Below are positions 1 through 5,089 of a stretch of DNA of 6,331 nt, one piece after another. Numbering within the stretch: the first letter of the stretch is position 1; every line of letters starts with the position of its first letter. The DNA is taken from positions 4,868-11,198 of the forward strand of contig PMYY01000078.1 of the NCBI GenBank assembly GCA_003170655.1, written 5' to 3'. Position numbers and translations under genes: made by a program. Source of the stretch: Nitrospiraceae bacterium (GTDB lineage Bacteria > Nitrospirota > Thermodesulfovibrionia > Thermodesulfovibrionales > Dissulfurispiraceae). The notes beneath the pieces are model-generated. The model was given only the letters and a program-made list of their open reading frames with translations, was not told the DNA's origin and made no database searches.

Positions 1-52
1 GCAGTTAATGATGTCTGGTCAAGAATACACATTTTATCTTTTTTTTATTGTA

Positions 53-84
53 AGCCAGGTGCCCGGATGACCCAGGCTCTTTTG
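53..84 (+). terminator. Possible terminator of an upstream gene
   Basis: AGCC (53-56) pairs with GGCT (75-78), and GGT (58-60) pairs with the ACC region (70-73). The stem is interrupted by an A-A mismatch and a small bulge. It is followed by C and TTTT (80-84). An alternative smaller stem, GCC.GG (61-66) with CC.GGC (72-77), gives the same T-run placement. This resembles the end of a transcript entering from the left, but the stem is imperfect and the U-tract short. Confidence 0.35.
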
Positions 85-221
85 CCAAAAGTCACAATGC
101 TCTGTTAGTCCTTGATAAGAGATTCTTGCTCATCTAAGTATTCTCTGTATTATTTGAGATATTTTATCGTCACCGTAATCCACCTCAAGTTAATCGTGCT
201 GTGGTATCATGTAACATATTC

Positions 222-231
222 GGTGGGAGGG
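222..231 (+). promoter_or_regulatory. Ribosome binding site of tldD
   Basis: GGTGGGAGGG ends six bases before the ATG at 238. It decides the start of tldD against the in-frame ATG at 112, which lacks such a site. Confidence 0.7.
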
Positions 232-237
232 TTTTTG

Positions 238-1635
238 ATGGACGTTGATCTTATGGAACGCCTTTTGAAGCGGACTCTTTCAGGCGGGGGTGAATATGCC
301 GATATCTTTTTCGAACGGAGAAACAGCACTGCTATCCAGTTTGAAGACGGCAGAATCGAGAAGGCCGTTTCCGGTTTTGTTGCGGGAATAGGCATCCGGC
401 TTGTATGCGAAGGCAAGACCGCCTACGCATACAGTAATGATTTTTCCGAAAAGACACTCGCTGAGATTTCCGATACTGTGCGTAATGCAATGAGCCGGTC
501 CTCTTCGGGAGTTCCAAAGGATGTCAATATCAATTTGAATCGGCGTTATCCTGATGTGCGCTTTGACATAAAAATCCCGCCTGCTGCTGTATCAATGCCG
601 CGCAAAATCGCGATTGTACGAGAAGCAGACGAAGCGGCGCGTAAGTTCAGCGACTCCGTGAAACAGGTGAATATAGTTTATCGCGATACGATCCAGAAGA
701 TAAAGATCTATTCGTCAGACGGCTTTTTTGCTGAAGACGACAGGGTCTATACAACAGCTGTAGCCCAAGTTATTTCGATCAAGAGCGGTAGCATACAGAC
801 CGGTGTTGAGACAGAAGGCGGTTTAATCGGATTTGAGCTTTTTGAAAAAAGGCCGTTCAGCGATATCGCATATAAAGCTGCCGAAAGGGCGGTGAGGATG
901 CTGGGCGCAAGACGCGCGCCAGGCGGAAGGATGCCGGTTGTCATATCTTCAGAAGCGGGCGGCACGATGATCCATGAGGCGATCGGCCACGGTCTCGAAG
1001 CCGATCTGGCCCATAGGGGGCTTTCCGTCTATTCGGGAAAGCTGGGACAGCAGGTTGCAGCTCAAGTTATTACTGTTATAGACGATGCTACGCTGCCAAA
1101 CAAGAGAGGGTCCTTTTCATTCGACGATGAGGGCACTCCCTCAAAAAGAAACGTGCTTGTGAGGCAGGGGATGCTTGAGGGATACATGTACGACAAATAT
1201 ACCGCCGCTCTCGATGGGACAGTATCGACCGGCAACGGCCGGAGGGAATCTTATGAGAATAAGCCTATACCTAGGATGACCAACACTTTTATTGCGCCAG
1301 GCCGGGATAGGCCGGATGAGGTGATACGGTCGGTTGAGCATGGGCTTTTTATAAAAAAAATGGGCGGCGGCCAGGTTAACACTGTTACGGGTGATTTTGT
1401 CTTCGACGTCCAGGAGGGATACCTGATAGAGCACGGGCAAGTCGGCGATCTTGTCAGAGGTGCTACGCTCGTAGGCAGCGGACCGGAGGTGCTGAAATCT
1501 ATTGATATGGTTGGATCCGACCTCGGCTTTTCAATAGGAACCTGTGGCAAGGACGCGCAGGGAGTGCCTGTATCGGATGCCATGCCTACATTGAGAATCA
1601 GAGAGATAGTAGTCGGCGGAGTGGTAAGTACGTAA
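238..1635 (+). CDS. tldD: TldD family metalloprotease
   Basis: 465-residue TldD, one subunit of the TldD/TldE (PmbA) cytoplasmic zinc protease. In the studied family the TldD/TldE heterodimer degrades unfolded peptides and trims the leader of modified peptides such as microcin B17. The sequence shows the HEAIGH zinc site (H246, E247, H251), and the likely third ligand Cys436 lies in the C-terminal GTCGK-QGVPVSDAMPTLRI block. The N-terminal YADIFFE...FEDGRIE region is also typical. Length fits the family (about 450-480). The frame is open further upstream, but the ATG at 238 was chosen because it follows GGTGGGAGGG and matches the family N-terminus, while the extra 42 residues resemble translated leader. 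The partner tldE/pmbA is not in this window. lpxC lies 88 bp downstream on the same strand, so co-transcription is possible but no functional link is evident. Confidence 0.95.
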   Translation: MDVDLMERLLKRTLSGGGEYADIFFERRNSTAIQFEDGRIEKAVSGFVAGIGIRLVCEGKTAYAYSNDFSEKTLAEISDTVRNAMSRSSSGVPKDVNINLNRRYPDVRFDIKIPPAAVSMPRKIAIVREADEAARKFSDSVKQVNIVYRDTIQKIKIYSSDGFFAEDDRVYTTAVAQVISIKSGSIQTGVETEGGLIGFELFEKRPFSDIAYKAAERAVRMLGARRAPGGRMPVVISSEAGGTMIHEAIGHGLEADLAHRGLSVYSGKLGQQVAAQVITVIDDATLPNKRGSFSFDDEGTPSKRNVLVRQGMLEGYMYDKYTAALDGTVSTGNGRRESYENKPIPRMTNTFIAPGRDRPDEVIRSVEHGLFIKKMGGGQVNTVTGDFVFDVQEGYLIEHGQVGDLVRGATLVGSGPEVLKSIDMVGSDLGFSIGTCGKDAQGVPVSDAMPTLRIREIVVGGVVST

Positions 1636-1653
1636 CAAACCTCGCAAGGTGTC

Positions 1654-1684
1654 GCAAAAAAACACACGTATTAGCAAAAAAACA
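1654..1684 (+). repeat. Two A-tract repeats between tldD and lpxC
   Basis: The 11-mer GCAAAAAAACA occurs at 1654-1664 and again at 1674-1684, exactly 20 bp apart. Each contains a run of seven A. Two A-tracts spaced by about two helical turns are expected to bend DNA (established property of A-tracts). The pair sits in the 88 bp tldD-lpxC gap, upstream of the lpxC start. No classical promoter or terminator was found in the gap. Confidence 0.5.
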
Positions 1685-1723
1685 ACACTTCTAAATTTCA
1701 ACCGGCTGATTTTAAGGTAGTTA

Positions 1724-2647
1724 ATGCCAGGTATGCTTTTTGCTCATATTCTCTTTCTTATGATGAGATTGCAGCGTACTATAAGGAAAGAGGTCTTCTT
1801 CCACGGGATCGGTCTTCATACCGGTAGATATGCGACGGTGAAGCTGAAGCCGGCCCCCCGGGATACAGGGATTGTATTTTTCCGCATCGACAGGGATGCG
1901 ATTATCAGGGCAGGACTGAATGCGGTTACAGATACGGCTTTTGCTACAACACTCGGCTATGACGGCGTAAAGATAAAGACGGTAGAACATCTGCTTGCGG
2001 CGGCTGCCGGTCTTGGTATCGATAACCTTTTTATCGATATCGACGGCCCCGAAGTCCCTGTTCTCGACGGCAGTTCTACCGAATTGGTAGGCATTCTGCT
2101 TGAAGCCGGCATTGCGAAGCAGGCCAAGAAGATTTCGTGCCTGAAAATTACGGCCCCTGTTGCTTATGAAGATGCCCATTGCCGGGTAGTTGCCCTCCCA
2201 TATAATGGAAGGCGCCTATCTTACTTTATGAGCTTTAATCATAAGGTATTGGGGAATCAGGATTTTACTATTGACCTTAACGAGACGAACTTTGCAGCAC
2301 AGATAGCTCCCGCGCGGACCTTTGGCTTTCTGAAGGATCTTGAAAGGCTCAGAGCGAACGGTCTTGCAATGGGCGGATCTCTCGACAACGCTGTTGTTCT
2401 CGACGATGACCGAGTTCTGAATGCCTCGGGGTTACGGTTTTCTGATGAGTTTGTCCGTCACAAGATACTCGATGCTGTTGGGGATCTTTCTCTGGTGGGC
2501 ATGCCGATCGAGGGCCATATTGTGATGGAAAAGTCTGGCCACAGTGCCAATGTTCATTTTCTGAAAAAACTTCTCACTTCGACTGAATGCTACCAGGTTG
2601 TTACTGAAGTTGACCAATACAGCCGACAAGTATTAAACTACACCTAA
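1724..2647 (+). CDS. lpxC: UDP-3-O-acyl-N-acetylglucosamine deacetylase LpxC
   Basis: LpxC removes the acetyl group from UDP-3-O-acyl-GlcNAc, the committed zinc-dependent step of lipid A synthesis in the cytoplasm. Numbering from the ATG at 1724, the family sites are all visible: GIGLHTG (28-34), TVEHLL with E88 (general base) and H89 (zinc), ARTFGF (197-202), RHKILDAVGDL with H246 and D250 (zinc), and SGH with H273 (catalytic). The spacing of these residues agrees closely with E. coli H79, H238, D242 and H265. The 307 residues include a short extra N-terminus. Family alignment favours MRLQRTI at 1763 (or the adjacent ATG at 1760), but those codons lack a ribosome binding site, whereas the ATG at 1724 has AAGG six bases upstream. 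The exact start is therefore open. It is in the same direction as tldD and convergent with the mini-gene downstream. Confidence 0.96.
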   Translation: MPGMLFAHILFLMMRLQRTIRKEVFFHGIGLHTGRYATVKLKPAPRDTGIVFFRIDRDAIIRAGLNAVTDTAFATTLGYDGVKIKTVEHLLAAAAGLGIDNLFIDIDGPEVPVLDGSSTELVGILLEAGIAKQAKKISCLKITAPVAYEDAHCRVVALPYNGRRLSYFMSFNHKVLGNQDFTIDLNETNFAAQIAPARTFGFLKDLERLRANGLAMGGSLDNAVVLDDDRVLNASGLRFSDEFVRHKILDAVGDLSLVGMPIEGHIVMEKSGHSANVHFLKKLLTSTECYQVVTEVDQYSRQVLNYT

Positions 2648-2656
2648 AAAAGAAGA

Positions 2657-2718
2657 GGGAATACCCAACAGTTTGGACCATCCAGAGGTTTTAACCAAAC
2701 TGTACTTCGGGTATTCCC
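2657..2718. terminator. Large hairpin between convergent genes, likely bidirectional terminator
   Basis: GGGAATACCC (2657-2666) pairs perfectly with GGGTATTCCC (2709-2718), and CAGTTTGG (2669-2676) pairs with CCAAACTG (2695-2702). A small asymmetric internal loop (2 versus 6 bases) separates the two helices, and the apical loop is 18 bases. It begins nine bases after the lpxC stop. Read on the minus strand the stem is followed by TCTTCTTTTTT, a good U-tract, so it best terminates the minus-strand mini-gene whose stop is at 2748. On the plus strand the following T-run is weaker (CCCTTTT), but the stem is strong enough to end lpxC transcripts as well. Confidence 0.75.
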
Positions 2719-2747
2719 CAAGTTCCCTTTTACATCGATTCCAATCC

Positions 2748-2831
2748 TTATTTCTTCTTTGCAGGTTTCTTCGCGGCGGCTTTCTTCGCCGGAGCTGCCT
2801 TTTTTGCAGGAGCCTTTTTTGCTGTAGCCAT
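2748..2831 (-). CDS. 27-residue Lys/Ala/Pro-rich histone-H1-tail-like protein
   Basis: A very short gene on the minus strand, ATG at 2831-2829 and TAA at 2750-2748. The product consists of 11 Lys, 11 Ala, 3 Pro, 1 Thr and the start Met, arranged as repeated KKA-PA units (MATAKKAPAKKAAPAKK...) and ending in three Lys. It has no acidic or aromatic residues. A strong ribosome binding site, AAGGGGGTGA (2846-2837 on the minus strand), sits five bases before the ATG, and a terminator-like hairpin lies 29 bases after the stop. Such PAKKA repeats are known from the basic tails of bacterial histone-H1-like proteins (Hc1, AlgP), which bind DNA. A nucleoid or RNA/polyphosphate-binding role here is an inference. 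It lies 59 bp downstream of the regulator gene on the same strand. A possible own promoter is TTGAAA (2941-2936) with GAGAAT (2918-2913), spacing 17, inside that gene. Confidence 0.75.
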   Translation of the reverse strand: MATAKKAPAKKAAPAKKAAAKKPAKKK

Positions 2832-2836
2832 TCTAT

Positions 2837-2846
2837 TCACCCCCTT
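2837..2846 (-). promoter_or_regulatory. Strong ribosome binding site of the mini basic protein
   Basis: On the minus strand the bases read AAGGGGGTGA, one mismatch from the full anti-Shine-Dalgarno complement AAGGAGGTGA, five bases before the ATG at 2831. This is the main evidence that the 27-codon frame is translated. Confidence 0.7.
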
Positions 2847-2856
2847 TCGTCACCAC

Positions 2857-2883
2857 AAAAGCATACGCGTTTGCGGTGCTTTT
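2857..2883 (-). terminator. Possible terminator of the winged-helix regulator gene
   Basis: AAAAGCA (2857-2863) pairs with TGCTTTT (2877-2883), with an inner CGC/GCG pairing around a GTTT loop. Read on the minus strand it starts seven bases after the TAG of the regulator gene, and the hairpin ends in TTTT. It lies between that gene and the mini-gene, so it would partly separate their transcription. The stem is modest and AT-rich. Confidence 0.45.
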
Positions 2884-2890
2884 AAAACAC

Positions 2891-3436
2891 CTAAGCTCGT
2901 CCAATCAGAGTTATTCTCTTCTCCGCCAAGATGCGTTTCAATCCCGCATCTTTCTTTTTCTTCTGTTTGTATTCAGTTTCCTCGATGACGGTACAGTTGA
3001 TCCGTTTCCCAAATTTCTTTTCGATGTCCCGTAGGCCTATCAGGAGCGCGGGGGTGGAAGGGCCGATCACTACCAGATCGACTGTTGCGGCCTCTTCCCC
3101 TGCCGCGTAAGGACCGTAGATAAAGGCGAGCTTGACTTCATTGGCGCGCAGGAGGCTTTTCAGTGCTCCGGGGAGTCCCAGCGATTTGGCTATCAACTCC
3201 TTGAGTTCTGAATAGAATGGAGAGCTCTTGTCAGACTGGAAATATTTCAGGTTGGCGACTTTTTCACTAATGACGATGCCCATTTCTTCGAGCTTGTCCA
3301 GTTCCCTCTTGACGCCGGAAGGGTTCTTCCGAAGGAGTTTTGCTATCTCTCTCACGTAGAACCTCTCCTCCGGGCTGTTCAGCAGGAGGGACAGCACATC
3401 AGCGCGAATCGATGATGAGAAAAGACTTTTCAGCAT
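2891..3436 (-). CDS. Winged-helix regulator fused to a degenerate nucleotidyltransferase domain
   Basis: 181 residues. Residues 1-70 form an ArsR/MarR-like winged helix: FYVREIAKLL followed by the recognition-helix region SGVKRELDKLEEMGIV and a wing ending in KYFQSD. Residues about 100-155 resemble the MNT-type nucleotidyltransferase fold, but the active site is eroded. The family's GS motif reads YGPYAAGE, and the SDxDL pair reads ATVDLVVIG, so one metal-binding Asp (position 118) is Thr and only D120 remains. The tail (KFGKRINCTVIEETEY...LIGRA) matches the usual end of this regulator-nucleotidyltransferase architecture. A basic stretch lies at 158-162. It probably acts as a DNA-binding transcription factor that may sense a nucleotide without catalysis (inference). 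Start at 3436 follows GAGGTGA (3451-3445) by eight bases. A near-consensus promoter lies immediately upstream. The target is unknown. Confidence 0.8.
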   Translation of the reverse strand: MLKSLFSSSIRADVLSLLLNSPEERFYVREIAKLLRKNPSGVKRELDKLEEMGIVISEKVANLKYFQSDKSSPFYSELKELIAKSLGLPGALKSLLRANEVKLAFIYGPYAAGEEAATVDLVVIGPSTPALLIGLRDIEKKFGKRINCTVIEETEYKQKKKKDAGLKRILAEKRITLIGRA

Positions 3437-3458
3437 CTTTCATTTCACCTCTGCAAAA

Positions 3459-3487
3459 AGTATAAACGATAAAATACAATTTGTCAA
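3459..3487 (-). promoter_or_regulatory. Near-consensus sigma70 promoter of the regulator gene
   Basis: On the minus strand TTGACA (3487-3482) is followed by a 17-base spacer and TATACT (3464-3459), one mismatch from the consensus. The expected transcript start is near 3452, only about 16 bases before the ATG and directly at the ribosome binding site, so the 5' leader would be very short. The heptamer ATACAAT occurs twice nearby (3474-3480 and 3506-3512), 32 bp apart, and could be part of an operator. Confidence 0.75.
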
Positions 3488-3699
3488 CATAAAAGTTAAA
3501 AAAAGATACAATAGTTGTTTTTAAGTGAACATTCTATTTTGCAGAACGATTGTTGATTAAAGTGCATCTAGCCTTCAAGAGTCCTGTTATCAGTGATTTG
3601 GCTCTGTATAGTGATCTAAGACGATGCCGCAGTGCACAGTTGCAAAAAGTTGGTCAGTCCCAAATAGGAACGATTGTTGTTCAAAAAAATATGTTGACA
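3482..3699. repeat. Inverted 9-mer pair enclosing a repeated 12-mer
   Basis: TGTCAACAT (3482-3490) has its exact reverse complement ATGTTGACA at 3691-3699. The outer ends enclose 218 bp. Within it the 12-mer GAACGATTGTTG occurs twice in direct orientation (3544-3555 and 3668-3679). The left 9-mer includes the -35 box of the regulator promoter. The ends start TG and finish CA, as many transposable element ends do, but no target duplication is visible at the borders and similarity beyond the 9-mers is only AT-richness. It may be an insertion remnant, a pair of operator sites, or chance. Confidence 0.4.
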
Positions 3700-3835
3700 G
3701 TATTCTGGTAAGCCGGAGACAGTGAGGTTGAAGTGTAGAAACTCCTTAATCTGAGACCTGTGATGATGTGACGAAAGTTTGCGTGCAAAATATCTACGCT
3801 ATGAACGCGTTGGAAGGGCAAGACAGGGATATTAA

Positions 3836-4456
3836 CTAGCGGGTGAGGATGCTCGAGGCGCTGATTGCGCCCTCTCTCAAAACGACCGCAGTTTGCCTGG
3901 TAACATCGACGATCGTTGATGGTTGTGTATTCCGCGATGTGCCGCCGTCAATGATCAGGTCTAATCGGTCGTAGAAGTACTCCGAAATCATCGAGACATC
4001 TCTTGCCGCAGGGAGTCCGGAAATATTGGCGCTTGTTGCTGTTATTGGGAACCCGGCAGCACGGACAAGATCAAGTGCAAAAGATTCTCCTGGGATGCGG
4101 ACAGCAATTTTATCAGTACAGGTAATATGACTGCTCAGACCGCTCCGGGCATCGAAGACCAGCGTAAGCGGGCCAGGCCAGAATTTCCGTATCAAGTCGG
4201 CAGCCGTCTCGCTTATTGAATTTACCAGTAGAGATAAATGTTCCACACTACCTATTATTATAGGGATTGTTTTTTCATGCGGCCTGCGCTTCAGCTCATA
4301 AAGGCGCATTAAAGCCTGCTCATTGTCGTATCTAGCTCCGAGGCCGTAAAGAGTTTCGGTCGGATAGGCGATGATCCCGCCGTGGAAGAGGGATGAGACG
4401 GCCTGCTCAATTAATCGGTCCGTATTTTTAGGCGATAGGTGAAGCGTCGGCATCAT
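3836..4456 (-). CDS. tsaC: L-threonylcarbamoyladenylate synthase (Sua5/YrdC family)
   Basis: 206-residue short YrdC-type enzyme. It makes threonylcarbamoyl-AMP from threonine, bicarbonate and ATP, the first step of the t6A modification at position 37 of ANN-decoding tRNAs; TsaD with its partners then transfers the group. Family motifs are all present: YPTETLYGLG (31-40), LKRRP (55-59), WPGPLTLV (93-100), VRIPG (119-123), TSANISG (141-147), PSTIVD (179-184) and REGAI (194-198). The C-terminal Sua5 domain is absent, as in TsaC. Start at the double ATG (4456 or 4453) agrees with the family N-terminus, but no ribosome binding site precedes it; instead a TATAAT lies three to eight bases upstream, which could mean a leaderless or near-leaderless transcript. 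It is divergent from the cold-shock gene and not in an operon with the other t6A genes here. Confidence 0.95.
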   Translation of the reverse strand: MMPTLHLSPKNTDRLIEQAVSSLFHGGIIAYPTETLYGLGARYDNEQALMRLYELKRRPHEKTIPIIIGSVEHLSLLVNSISETAADLIRKFWPGPLTLVFDARSGLSSHITCTDKIAVRIPGESFALDLVRAAGFPITATSANISGLPAARDVSMISEYFYDRLDLIIDGGTSRNTQPSTIVDVTRQTAVVLREGAISASSILTR

Positions 4457-4457
4457 T

Positions 4458-4491
4458 AATTATACAGGACTCGACATCGGACGGTATAATT
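4458..4491. promoter_or_regulatory. Inverted repeat carrying mirrored TATAAT boxes upstream of tsaC
   Basis: AATTATAC (4458-4465) and GTATAATT (4484-4491) form a perfect 8-bp inverted repeat with an 18-base centre. Each arm contains TATAAT, one reading toward tsaC (4464-4459) and the other toward the cold-shock gene (4485-4490). Neither has a good -35 at 16-18 bases. It may be an operator, a pair of divergent -10 elements, or both. The tsaC-directed box is so close that transcription would begin at about the start codon. Confidence 0.4.
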
Positions 4492-4528
4492 CATCGAAAA
4501 GTCTGTCGACCAGTTTGCATAAAGGGTC

Positions 4529-4557
4529 TTGATCTTTTATTTTATCTGTGCAATACT
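4529..4557 (+). promoter_or_regulatory. Weak candidate promoter of the cold-shock gene
   Basis: TTGATC (4529-4534) and AATACT (4552-4557) are 17 bases apart, each matching four of six consensus bases, within an AT-rich stretch. A start near 4564 would give a leader of roughly 105 bases, in line with the long leaders known for cspA-type genes. TTGCAT/TATTTT (4515-4520, 4538-4543) is an alternative of similar quality. Confidence 0.3.
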
Positions 4558-4590
4558 ATTCAGCAGAAGTTATGGAAGTTTTTGTTGCGG

Positions 4591-4621
4591 CTGCAGAAAA
4601 TATCGACTTCTGCGGTTTTTT
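4591..4621 (+). terminator. Terminator-like hairpin in the leader of the cold-shock gene
   Basis: CTGCAGAA (4591-4598) pairs with TTCTGCGG (4608-4615), eight pairs including one G-T wobble, loop of nine bases, followed directly by TTTTTT (4616-4621). This is a good intrinsic terminator shape, placed 48 bases before the cold-shock start codon. An upstream octamer GCAGAAGT (4563-4570) is perfectly complementary to ACTTCTGC (4606-4613), so the right arm has two competing partners. It may be a conditional attenuator, or the end of a short RNA of about 60 bases. Confidence 0.55.
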
Positions 4622-4654
4622 AGGCATTCTTCCCCGGCTTCGCTCAACAACATT

Positions 4655-4662
4655 AGGAGGTG
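4655..4662 (+). promoter_or_regulatory. Ribosome binding site deciding the GTG start of the cold-shock gene
   Basis: AGGAGGTG lies seven bases before GTG at 4670 and is close to the ideal anti-Shine-Dalgarno match. It selects the GTG over the in-frame ATG at 4529, which would add a 47-residue Cys/Phe/Arg-rich N-terminus foreign to the family. Confidence 0.85.
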
Positions 4663-4669
4663 CAGCATC

Positions 4670-4870
4670 GTGGCAAAAGGGACTGTTAAGTGGTTTAATG
4701 AATCAAAAGGTTTCGGATTCCTGACAAAGGAAGACGGCGGAGATGTATTTGTACACTATTCCGCCATTCAGGGCGATGGCTTTAAGACCCTCGGAGAGGG
4801 CCAGGCGGTCAGCTTTGATGTCGTTGAAGGCCCTAAGGGGCCCAAGGCGGAGAACGTAACAAAAATCTAA
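4670..4870 (+). CDS. Cold-shock protein, CspA family
   Basis: 66-residue single cold-shock domain, a five-stranded OB-fold that binds single-stranded RNA and DNA and melts RNA secondary structure. Visible family features are the N-terminus AKGTVKWFNESKGFGF with RNP1 (KGFGFL, 13-18) and RNP2 (VFVHY, 26-30), then the IQGDGFKTLGEGQ loop and the closing GPKAENVTKI. Length is normal for bacterial Csp (65-70). The start is GTG, chosen for the AGGAGGTG seven bases upstream and the family N-terminus. The gene is monocistronic: it has a long leader with a terminator-like hairpin and a strong terminator shortly after the stop. Which csp paralogue this is cannot be told from sequence alone, nor whether it is cold-induced. 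Confidence 0.96.
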   Translation: MAKGTVKWFNESKGFGFLTKEDGGDVFVHYSAIQGDGFKTLGEGQAVSFDVVEGPKGPKAENVTKI

Positions 4871-4876
4871 CTTTCA

Positions 4877-4906
4877 AAACAGGTCCTGGGCAACCGGGAC
4901 CTGTTT
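4877..4906 (+). terminator. Rho-independent terminator of the cold-shock gene
   Basis: AAACAGGTCC (4877-4886) pairs perfectly with GGACCTGTTT (4897-4906), a 10-bp stem, with an extra GG/CC pair inside closing a GCAA-type loop. It begins six bases after the stop codon. The T-run is only the TTT of the stem, so termination may be moderate, but the helix is strong. Confidence 0.75.
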
Positions 4907-4944
4907 CCAACACATATTCCCCGGCGCATTAAATTCTCTGTTTT

Positions 4945-4962
4945 CGATAGCACACTCTATCG
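4945..4962. other. Small perfect hairpin in the csp-kinase gap
   Basis: CGATAG (4945-4950) and CTATCG (4957-4962) form a 6-bp stem with a 6-base loop. It is preceded by TTTT and followed by TTAC, so it is not a clear terminator for the plus strand. The gap 4907-5101 otherwise contains pyrimidine-rich runs (4976-4988, 5046-5069) and an AT-rich TATATTATA at 5082-5090 just before the kinase ribosome binding site. No gene was found in it. Confidence 0.35.
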
Positions 4963-5089
4963 TTACGAGGCATATTCTCTTTTTTTATCTGCCAACAGCG
5001 CATTGCTGATTTCTCAGCTCACTCAGAAAAAGGCTCATCTGATACTGTCCTTCTTCTCTTTTTTTCTCCGCGCATTGATTGTATATTAT

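Larger units (their letters stand above)
1..237. other. Leader region upstream of tldD, no gene recognised
   Basis: No convincing coding region is seen here. One forward frame is open from base 1 to a TAG at 106-108, but its translation (AVNDVWSRIHILSFFY...) has no recognisable family and runs across a T-rich tract and a hairpin, so it looks non-coding. The stretch holds a T-rich run (about 35-49), a possible terminator hairpin (53-84) and the ribosome binding site of tldD (GGTGGGAGGG, 222-231). I found no persuasive sigma70 promoter: there is a TTGATA at 112-117 and a TTGAGA at about 155, but neither has a good -10 at the right distance. Confidence 0.5.
3437..3835. other. Gene-poor 400 bp between regulator and tsaC
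   Basis: The part next to the regulator carries its promoter and short repeats, described separately. I see no tRNA and no confident gene. A plus-strand frame is open from 3529 to a TAA at 3709-3711, about 60 codons, but has no ATG at its head, no ribosome binding site and no family resemblance. The 13-codon frame starting at 3801 is also unsupported. Downstream of tsaC on the minus strand there is only a weak ACGC/GCGT hairpin followed by AGATATTTT, so its terminator is uncertain. Confidence 0.5.

Noticed and set aside
112..237. Upstream in-frame extension of tldD from the ATG at 112
   Set aside because: No ribosome binding site, residues unlike the family N-terminus, and a strong site at 222-231 serves the ATG at 238.
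1251..1667. 138-codon minus-strand frame inside tldD
   Set aside because: It is antisense to well-conserved TldD coding sequence and resembles no known protein.
2673..2885. 70-codon plus-strand frame after lpxC
   Set aside because: It begins inside the terminator hairpin and its Phe/Leu/Cys/Arg-rich product is the antisense of the mini basic gene.
3529..3711. About 60-codon plus-strand frame in the gap before tsaC, and a TTGACA at 3694-3699
   Set aside because: No ATG at the head, no ribosome binding site, no recognisable family, and the TTGACA has no -10 at a suitable distance.
4529..4669. N-terminal extension of the cold-shock protein
   Set aside because: The extension overlaps the terminator hairpin and ribosome binding site and is foreign to the 66-residue family.
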